From contig NZ_JAMBOV010000001.1 in NCBI RefSeq assembly GCF_023715745.1, forward strand, positions 248,001 through 312,000: 64,000 bases of DNA. The letters are read 5' to 3'. The translations under genes and the position numbers were made by a program. Shown here piece after piece: positions 58,715 to 64,000 of this stretch. The notes below the pieces were generated by a model. The model had not been told where the DNA came from. It worked only from the letters and a program-made list of their open reading frames with translations, and did not search any database. This stretch comes from Microbacterium oleivorans (GTDB taxonomy: Bacteria; Actinomycetota; Actinomycetes; Actinomycetales; Microbacteriaceae). The first letter of the stretch is position 1; each line of letters starts with the position of its first letter.

Positions 58715-59497
58715 CTACTTGGCGACGAGGGTCGTCTCGAAGCTGTACAGGTCGGGGCGGTAGCAGTGGTGACCATACTCGAACGCACGGCCGGAATCGT
58801 CGAATGCCACCCGCTCCATGGTGAGGACGGGGCCGCCGGAGTCGATGTCGAGCAGTTCGCCCTCATCGCCTCGCGCGCTGCGCGCACCGATCTTCTGCTT
58901 CGCGACGCGGATGGTGACGCCGCGGGCGCGCAGGATCTCGTACAGCCCGTGCTCCTCGAGCTGTTCGCGGGTGATGTCCGCGAACTCGGGCGGCAGGTAG
59001 TTCTCCAGGACCGCGACGGGCACGCCGTCGGTGCTGCGCTGCCGACGGACGAAGAGGACCTCGTCGCCGGGGGTGAGGCCGAGGCTCTTCGCGACGATCT
59101 CGGAGGCGGGGACGACCTCATGACCGAGGACCCGGGTCGCGGGCACGTGCGAGGTGTTCTTCAGGTCCTCATACAGGCTCGTCAGCTCGACCGCACGGGT
59201 CACCTGGCCCTGGACGACCTGGGTGCCGATGCCCCGACGCCGCACGAGCAGGCCCTTGTCCACCAGCTCCTGGATCGCGCGACGGATCGTCGGACGTGAC
59301 AGACCCAACCGCTGTCCGATCGCGATCTCGTTCTCGAGCCGCCCGCCCGGGGGGATGGCGCCCGAGTGGATCGCGGCCTCGAGTCGGCTGGAGACCTGGA
59401 AGTAGAGCGGGACGGGACCGGTCCGATCGAGATCGGCGAAGAGTTCGGCGGGCCAATAGGTGTCGGCATCGACCACAGCCCTCACGCTCCTTCTCAT
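58715..59497 (-). CDS. GntR-family (HutC subfamily) regulator of inositol genes
   Basis: A 260-residue regulator. The GntR winged helix occupies about residues 28-95 (VPLYFQVSSRLEAAIHSGAIPPGGRLENE, LGLSRPTIRRAIQELVDKGLLVRRRG) and a UTRA/HutC ligand domain follows (LGLTPGDEVLFVRRQRSTDG, ALYEIL-like and MERVAFDDSGRAFEYGHHCYRPDLYSFE). Divergent from iolC and placed at the head of an iol cluster, it probably represses it and responds to an inositol intermediate. AGAAGGAG lies inside the first codons, so the GTG eight codons in (59476) may be the actual start. Confidence 0.87.
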   Translation of the reverse strand: MRRSVRAVVDADTYWPAELFADLDRTGPVPLYFQVSSRLEAAIHSGAIPPGGRLENEIAIGQRLGLSRPTIRRAIQELVDKGLLVRRRGIGTQVVQGQVTRAVELTSLYEDLKNTSHVPATRVLGHEVVPASEIVAKSLGLTPGDEVLFVRRQRSTDGVPVAVLENYLPPEFADITREQLEEHGLYEILRARGVTIRVAKQKIGARSARGDEGELLDIDSGGPVLTMERVAFDDSGRAFEYGHHCYRPDLYSFETTLVAK

Positions 59498-59573
59498 GGA
59501 TGACGGGTCTCGCCGGTATTTGTACCGACAACATCACGTGCCAGGCTAACGGCTCGCAGAGCCTGTGCCGCGA

Positions 59574-59600
59574 TTTGTCTATGTGATATTGTTAGGACAT
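59574..59600 (+). promoter_or_regulatory. iol promoter with GntR-type operator
   Basis: An extended -10 element, TGA-TATTGT (59584-59592), sits inside the AT-rich stretch 59574-59600, which has imperfect inverted ends TGTCTA and TAGGACA. A similar TTTGT/GACAA pair lies at about 59519-59531 nearer the gntR gene. These AT-rich elements stand out in the GC-rich region and are candidate sites for the GntR protein. Confidence 0.5.
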
Positions 59601-59627
59601 GTTTGCGACCCGAGACACCTCGGCCGA

Positions 59628-60590
59628 ATGACCGTTCGCGCCGCTGCCCCCGACGTCCTCTCCATCGGACGACTCGGCGTCGACATCTACCCGCTGCAGA
59701 CGGGTGTCGGGCTCGAGGAGGTCTCGACGTTCGGCAAGTTCCTCGGCGGGAGCGCGGCCAACGTCGCCGTCGCCGCGGCGCGGTACGGACACGACGTCGC
59801 CCTCGTGTCCCGCGTCGGTGACGACCCGTTCGGTCGCTACCTCCGCGCGGAACTCGACCGGCTGGACGTCGACCCGAGCCTCGTCACCGTCGACGGGACC
59901 TACAAGACGCCGATCACCCTGTGCGAGATCTTCCCGCCGGACGACTTCCCGCTGTACTTCTACCGCGAGCCGAAGGCCCCCGACCTGGAGGTGACGCCGG
60001 ATCAGCTTCCCGATGCCGTGCTGACGGAGGCATCCATCTTCTGGTCCACCGTCACGGGCCTCAGCCAGGAGCCGAGCCGGTCCACGCAGCTCGACGCGCT
60101 GCGCCGCCGCGGGCGCGCGCGCCACACGATCCTCGACCTCGACTACCGGCCCATGTTCTGGCCCGACCCCGGCGAGGCGACGGCGCAGGTCGCCGCCGCG
60201 CTCGAGCACGTCACCATCGCGGTCGGCAACCGCGAGGAGTGCGAGGTGGCGGTCGGCGAGACCGAGCCGATGCGCGCCGCGGATGCGCTCCTCGAGCGCG
60301 GGATCGAGCTCGCCATCGTGAAGCAGGGCCCCGACGGGGTGCTCGCGAAGACCCGTGATGAGACCGTCGTGGCTCCGCCGCACCTCGTCGACGTCGTCAA
60401 CGGGCTCGGGGCGGGGGACGCCTTCGGCGGAGCGCTCTGCCACGGTCTGCTGAGCGGATGGGACCTGGAGCGCATCCTGCGCTTCGCGAACGTGGCCGGC
60501 GCCATCGTCGCTTCGCGGCTGGAATGTTCGACGGCGATGCCGACGACCGCAGAGGTCGAGGCGATTCTGGACGCGGGGGGCGCGGCATGA
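59628..60590 (+). CDS. iolC: 5-dehydro-2-deoxygluconokinase IolC
   Basis: A 320-residue PfkB-family sugar kinase. GKFLGGSAANVAVAAARYG near the N-terminus and the C-terminal NGLGAGDAFGGALCHG (catalytic Asp in GAGD) are the two PfkB signatures. LGVDIYPLQTGVGLEEV is typical of IolC. It phosphorylates 2-deoxy-5-keto-D-gluconate in inositol breakdown. Its stop overlaps the next gene (ATGA at 60587-60590). The start at 59628 was chosen by the conserved N-terminus; a longer frame begins in the promoter. Confidence 0.92.
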   Translation: MTVRAAAPDVLSIGRLGVDIYPLQTGVGLEEVSTFGKFLGGSAANVAVAAARYGHDVALVSRVGDDPFGRYLRAELDRLDVDPSLVTVDGTYKTPITLCEIFPPDDFPLYFYREPKAPDLEVTPDQLPDAVLTEASIFWSTVTGLSQEPSRSTQLDALRRRGRARHTILDLDYRPMFWPDPGEATAQVAAALEHVTIAVGNREECEVAVGETEPMRAADALLERGIELAIVKQGPDGVLAKTRDETVVAPPHLVDVVNGLGAGDAFGGALCHGLLSGWDLERILRFANVAGAIVASRLECSTAMPTTAEVEAILDAGGAA

Positions 60591-61504
60591 GCGATCGGAT
60601 CATCACCGAGGAGGCGTTCGCGCGACTGCGGGAGCTGCGCGCCTTCGACCCCGAGGCGATCCGCCACGCCGTCGCGAGCCGCACCCGTCGGCACCTCGAT
60701 TCCGGCGACGGGCGGCTGTTCATCGTCGCCGCCGATCATCCCGCCCGCGGAGCTCTGGCTGTCGGAGCGGATGCCACGGCCATGGCCGACCGTCACGAAC
60801 TGCTCGAGCGTCTCGCCATCGCACTCAGCCGGCCGGGTGTCGACGGCGTCCTCGGCACGCCCGACATCATCGACGACCTCGCGGCCCTCGGTCTGCTCGA
60901 CGACAAGATCGTCGTCGGGTCGATGAATCGCGGCGGACTCCGCGGCGCGGACTTCGAGATGGACGACCGCTTCGGCGCGTACGACGTCCCCTCGATGGTC
61001 GCGGCCAATCTCGACTTCGCGAAGGCTCTCGTCCGCATCAACCTCGCCGATCCGGCGACCGCGGCGACCCTCGAGGCGACGGCGCGGGCGGTCACCGCGG
61101 CGGCGGGCGCCGGCATCCCGATCATGCTCGAGCCCTTCATGAGCTCGTGGAGCGACAGTCGGATCGTGAACGATCTCTCGACGGACGCCGTCATCCTCTC
61201 CGTCGCGATCGCCTCGGGTCTCGGCGGATCGAGCGCATACACGTGGATGAAGCTCCCCGTCGTGCCCGAGATGGAACGCGTCATGGCGGCCACGACGCTT
61301 CCGACGCTGCTTCTCGGCGGCGACTCCGGCGACGATCCCGACGAGACCTTCGCCTCGTGGCAGGACGCGCTCGCCCTCCCCGGTGTCCGCGGCCTCACGG
61401 TCGGTCGCACCCTCCTCTATCCGCCGGACGGCGACACCGCTGCGGCGGTCGACATCGCCGCCGGACTCGTCCACTCCTCCCTCCTCACGAAGGACCCGTC
61501 ATGA
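60587..61504 (+). CDS. Cgl0159-type (beta/alpha)8 aldolase-like protein
   Basis: A 305-residue protein of the Cgl0159 family, related to class I aldolases of the DeoC/LacD type. RLFIVAADHPARGALAVG opens the barrel and the probable Schiff-base lysine is in AYTWMKLPVVPEMERV. In corynebacterial iol clusters this family sits beside iolC and is thought to cleave 2-deoxy-5-keto-gluconate-6-phosphate, replacing IolJ; that function is inferred from context. Overlaps both neighbours by ATGA junctions. Confidence 0.85.
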   Translation: MSDRIITEEAFARLRELRAFDPEAIRHAVASRTRRHLDSGDGRLFIVAADHPARGALAVGADATAMADRHELLERLAIALSRPGVDGVLGTPDIIDDLAALGLLDDKIVVGSMNRGGLRGADFEMDDRFGAYDVPSMVAANLDFAKALVRINLADPATAATLEATARAVTAAAGAGIPIMLEPFMSSWSDSRIVNDLSTDAVILSVAIASGLGGSSAYTWMKLPVVPEMERVMAATTLPTLLLGGDSGDDPDETFASWQDALALPGVRGLTVGRTLLYPPDGDTAAAVDIAAGLVHSSLLTKDPS

Positions 61505-63042
61505 GCACTCCCTCCACCCAGACCCGCGTCATCGGCCACTGGATCGGCGGCGCGCACCGCGCGTCGACGAGTGGTCGGACCGCTCCCGTCTACAACCCGG
61601 CGACGGGGGCGGTGCAGGCCGAGGTCGCTCTGGCCGACCAGGCCGAGATCGACGAGGCGATCGCCGCCGCGGAAGACGGTTTCCGGGTCTGGTCGGGGTT
61701 CTCGATCGCGAAGCGACAGGGTGTGTTGTTCGCGTTCCGTGAGCTGCTGAACTCGCGGAAGACCGAACTGGCGGAGCTCATCACGAGCGAGCACGGCAAG
61801 GTCGTTTCGGATGCGATGGGGGAGATCCTGCGCGGTCAGGAGGTCGTCGAGCTGGCGACCGGGTTCCCGCATCTGATCAAGGGTGCGTACTCGGAGAATG
61901 CGTCGACCGGTGTCGATGTGTTCTCCATCAAGCAGCCTCTCGGCGTGGTGGGGGTCATCTCCCCGTTCAACTTCCCGGTGATGGTGCCCTTGTGGTTCGC
62001 GCCGATCGCGATCGCCGCGGGTAACGCGGTGGTGCTGAAGCCGAGTGAGAAGGACCCGTCGGCCGCGTTGTGGCTGGCCGAGTTGTGGGCGGAGGCGGGC
62101 CTGCCGGCGGGGGTGTTCACGGTGTTGCAGGGCGACAAGCTCGCCGTGGACGGGTTGCTGCACTCCCCGGTGGTGCAGTCGATCTCGTTCGTCGGGTCCA
62201 CTCCGATCGCTCAGTACATCTACGAGACCGCCTCCCGGAACGGGAAGCGGGTGCAGGCCCTCGGTGGGGCGAAGAACCACATGCTCGTCCTCCCCGACGC
62301 CGACCTCGACCTCGTCGCCGACCAGGCCGTCAACGCCGGGTTCGGGGCGGCGGGGGAGCGGTGCATGGCCATCAGCGTGGTCCTGGCGGTCGAGCCGGTC
62401 GCGGATGAGCTGATCGCGAAGGTCACCGAGCGCATCGCGAAGCTGCGCATCGGCAACGGCGCAGGTCAGGACGGCGTCGAGCCCGACATGGGACCGCTGA
62501 TCACCGACGTCCACCGAGACAAGGTGGCCTCCTACGTCGACATCGCCGAGGCCGACGGGGCGACGGTCGTCGTCGACGGCCGCGGCTTCACGGTCGCCGG
62601 CCACGAGGACGGGTTCTTCTTCGGCCCCACCCTCCTGGACCACGTCCCGACCACGTCGAAGGCGTACACGGAGGAGATCTTCGGACCCGTGCTGTCCGTC
62701 GTCCGCGTCGCCAGCTACGACGAGGGCCTCGCCCTCATCAACTCGGGCGAGTTCGGCAACGGCACCGCCATCTTCACGAACGACGGCGGCGCCGCGCGCC
62801 GGTTCCAGACCGAGGTGCAGGTCGGGATGATCGGGATCAACGTCCCCATCCCCGTCCCCGTTGCGTACCACTCGTTCGGCGGGTGGAAGAAGTCGCTGTT
62901 CGGCGACGCGAAAGCGTACGGTGTCCACGGGTTCGACTTCTTCACCCGCGAGAAGGCGATCACCAGCCGCTGGCTCGACCCCGCCACACGCGCCTCCGGC
63001 GAACACGGCGGCATCAACCTCGGCTTCCCTCAGAACACCTGA
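61501..63042 (+). CDS. iolA: methylmalonate-semialdehyde dehydrogenase IolA
   Basis: A 513-residue CoA-acylating aldehyde dehydrogenase of the MmsA/IolA type. VGVISPFNFPVMVPLWFAPIAIAAGN, the NAD loop SISFVGSTPIAQYIYETA and the catalytic Cys in GFGAAGERCMAISV are clear. It converts malonic semialdehyde to acetyl-CoA at the end of inositol catabolism. The ATG overlaps the preceding stop. Codons around 61690-62460 use more TTG and GGG than the flanks. Confidence 0.93.
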   Translation: MSTPSTQTRVIGHWIGGAHRASTSGRTAPVYNPATGAVQAEVALADQAEIDEAIAAAEDGFRVWSGFSIAKRQGVLFAFRELLNSRKTELAELITSEHGKVVSDAMGEILRGQEVVELATGFPHLIKGAYSENASTGVDVFSIKQPLGVVGVISPFNFPVMVPLWFAPIAIAAGNAVVLKPSEKDPSAALWLAELWAEAGLPAGVFTVLQGDKLAVDGLLHSPVVQSISFVGSTPIAQYIYETASRNGKRVQALGGAKNHMLVLPDADLDLVADQAVNAGFGAAGERCMAISVVLAVEPVADELIAKVTERIAKLRIGNGAGQDGVEPDMGPLITDVHRDKVASYVDIAEADGATVVVDGRGFTVAGHEDGFFFGPTLLDHVPTTSKAYTEEIFGPVLSVVRVASYDEGLALINSGEFGNGTAIFTNDGGAARRFQTEVQVGMIGINVPIPVPVAYHSFGGWKKSLFGDAKAYGVHGFDFFTREKAITSRWLDPATRASGEHGGINLGFPQNT

Positions 63043-63081
63043 TCGCACGCCGCCGGGCGGCGGTCCTCCGAGAGCACGAAG

Positions 63082-63990
63082 ATGAGCATCGAGAACACCT
63101 GGTTCCACCGCCGCGGCGACCTCGCCGCGGACGGCTGGGAGAGCGTCGTCGGCCGTGACACCCCCGGCTGGCAGCACACGGGCATCCGCGTCGCGGACCT
63201 CGCGCAGGCCGACGTCGTCGAGCTGACCGAGACCGACGTCGAGCGCATCATCGTGCCGCTGGCGGGCTCGTTCCAGGTCGACCACGCCGAGGGGGGCGAT
63301 CGCGAGCGGACGACGCTGCGGGGCCGGCGGTCGGTCTTCGACGGCCCGACGGACGTGCTCTACCTGCCGGTCGGTCGCACGGCGACCCTCACGGGCCTCG
63401 GCCGCGTGGCCGTCGCGGAGGCCCCGGCATCCGTCCGTCACCCCTGGCGCCACATCGCCGCCGCGGAGACGCCGGTCGAGCTCCGCGGAGCAGGATCGTC
63501 GAGCCGTCAGGTGCACAACTTCGGGACGCCGCAGGCCCTGGATGCCGACCGCCTGATCGTCTGCGAGGTCATCACGCCCGCTGACAACTGGTCGTCGTAC
63601 CCGCCGCACAAGCACGACGAGCACGTCCCGGGACACGAGTCGCGCCTCGAGGAGATCTACTACTTCGAGTCCGCGCCGGTGGCAGGGTCCACGGCATCCC
63701 CCGACGGGGCGTTCGGCATGTTCAGCACCTACTCGTCGCCCGCCGGTGAGATCGACATCACCGCGATGGTGCGCACGGGAGACATCGCCCTCGTGCCCTA
63801 CGGGTACCACGGGCCCGCCGTCGCCGCGCCCGGGTACGACCTCTACTACCTGAACGTCATGGCCGGGCCCGACCCCGACCGGGCATGGCTCATCAGCGAC
63901 GACCCCGCCCACGCGTGGGTCCGTGACACCTGGGCGGATCAGGGCACCGATCCGCGACTCCCGTACCCGACCGAGGAAGGCCGATTCTGA
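63082..63990 (+). CDS. iolB: 5-deoxy-glucuronate isomerase IolB
   Basis: A 302-residue cupin isomerase of inositol catabolism. The metal-binding segment is PPHKHDEHVPGHESRLEEIYYFE, followed by the second cupin strand GYHGPAVAAPGYDLYYLNVMAG. It converts 5-deoxy-glucuronate to 2-deoxy-5-keto-gluconate, the IolC substrate. Its TGA shares one base with the next ATG (TGATG), so the next gene is translationally coupled. Confidence 0.93.
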   Translation: MSIENTWFHRRGDLAADGWESVVGRDTPGWQHTGIRVADLAQADVVELTETDVERIIVPLAGSFQVDHAEGGDRERTTLRGRRSVFDGPTDVLYLPVGRTATLTGLGRVAVAEAPASVRHPWRHIAAAETPVELRGAGSSSRQVHNFGTPQALDADRLIVCEVITPADNWSSYPPHKHDEHVPGHESRLEEIYYFESAPVAGSTASPDGAFGMFSTYSSPAGEIDITAMVRTGDIALVPYGYHGPAVAAPGYDLYYLNVMAGPDPDRAWLISDDPAHAWVRDTWADQGTDPRLPYPTEEGRF

Positions 63991-64000
63991 TGGCAGAGAC
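63990..64000 (+). CDS. 5' end of the next gene, partial
   Basis: ATG at 63990 overlaps the iolB stop in a TGATG junction and is followed by GCA GAG AC before the window ends. Only MAE plus two bases are visible. In related iol clusters iolD often follows iolB, so iolD is possible, but this is inference from order alone. Confidence 0.5.

Noticed and set aside
1..64000. CRISPR array, tRNA or rRNA genes, IS elements, att sites, prophage genes
   Set aside because: No regularly spaced repeats, cloverleaf-type or rRNA-like sequence, transposase, integrase or structural phage gene was recognised on either strand by reading; a search with tRNAscan-SE, CRISPR and IS tools would settle it.

Overview
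This window looks like a chromosomal segment of a high-GC Gram-positive actinobacterium, most likely Microbacterium or a close relative in Microbacteriaceae. The basis is a GC content near 70%, GAC/GCC/CTC-type codon use, frequent GTG starts, actinobacterial families (DUF3073, TipAS-type MerR, HtaA-like, Rv2578c-type radical SAM, Cgl0159-type aldolase), and many starts that sit 6-8 nt downstream of a TAnnnT -10 box, as expected for leaderless mRNAs. The species is inferred from overall protein character, not proven. No rRNA, tRNA, CRISPR array, prophage or insertion sequence was seen. Genes are tightly packed, with no gene-free stretch over 300 bases.

Layout. 1-10.3 kb: a septum-formation-type lipoprotein, small acidic and zinc-finger proteins, a conserved-TM-helix channel protein, an ArsR regulator with a double AHSA1-domain protein, the sufS-sufU pair, an APC permease and a membrane-anchored protein, and a VanZ-RDD protein. 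10.3-15.0 kb: a minus-strand set of GH13 alpha-glucosidase, LacI regulator, M20 amidohydrolase and a second membrane-anchored paralogue. 15.1-20.6 kb: apt, a D-2-hydroxyacid dehydrogenase and an NMT1-type ABC importer of unknown ligand. 20.6-21.6 kb: purQ and purS. 21.7-27.6 kb: a LacI-controlled sugar ABC importer with a GH1 beta-glucosidase. 27.6-41 kb: a VOC protein, a uracil/xanthine permease, purC, a PadR-regulated drug exporter, purD, a sterol-carrier-type protein, an HtaA-like protein, purM, purF and a CynX-type MFS. 41-46 kb: a DUF3073 protein, a universal stress protein, PadR with DUF4097, TipAS-type MerR, and topoisomerase IB with a small Rho_N-type partner. 46-59.5 kb: an RND permease, an aldose epimerase, a DEAD-box helicase with a long structured leader, an acetyltransferase, a radical SAM protein, a VanY-type carboxypeptidase, AraC, an acyl-CoA dehydrogenase, and a CotH-type lipoprotein. 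58.7-64 kb: a myo-inositol catabolic operon (GntR regulator; iolC, Cgl0159-type aldolase, iolA, iolB), cut at the first codons of the next gene.

Themes. Two sugar modules each combine a glycosidase with a LacI regulator and a palindromic operator at the promoter. Six purine-pathway genes plus apt and a nucleobase permease are scattered through 25 kb. Several regulators (ArsR, two PadR, MerR) sit next to palindromes in their own promoters. Many neighbours are joined by ATGA or GTGA stop-start overlaps.

Most notable observations: (i) the heptamer GGATGCC/GGCATCC occurs about a hundred times by hand count, several times more than base composition predicts, and often forces the otherwise disfavoured codons GAT and GCA; (ii) the DEAD-box helicase leader can form a series of hairpins and may be an undescribed cis-regulatory RNA.
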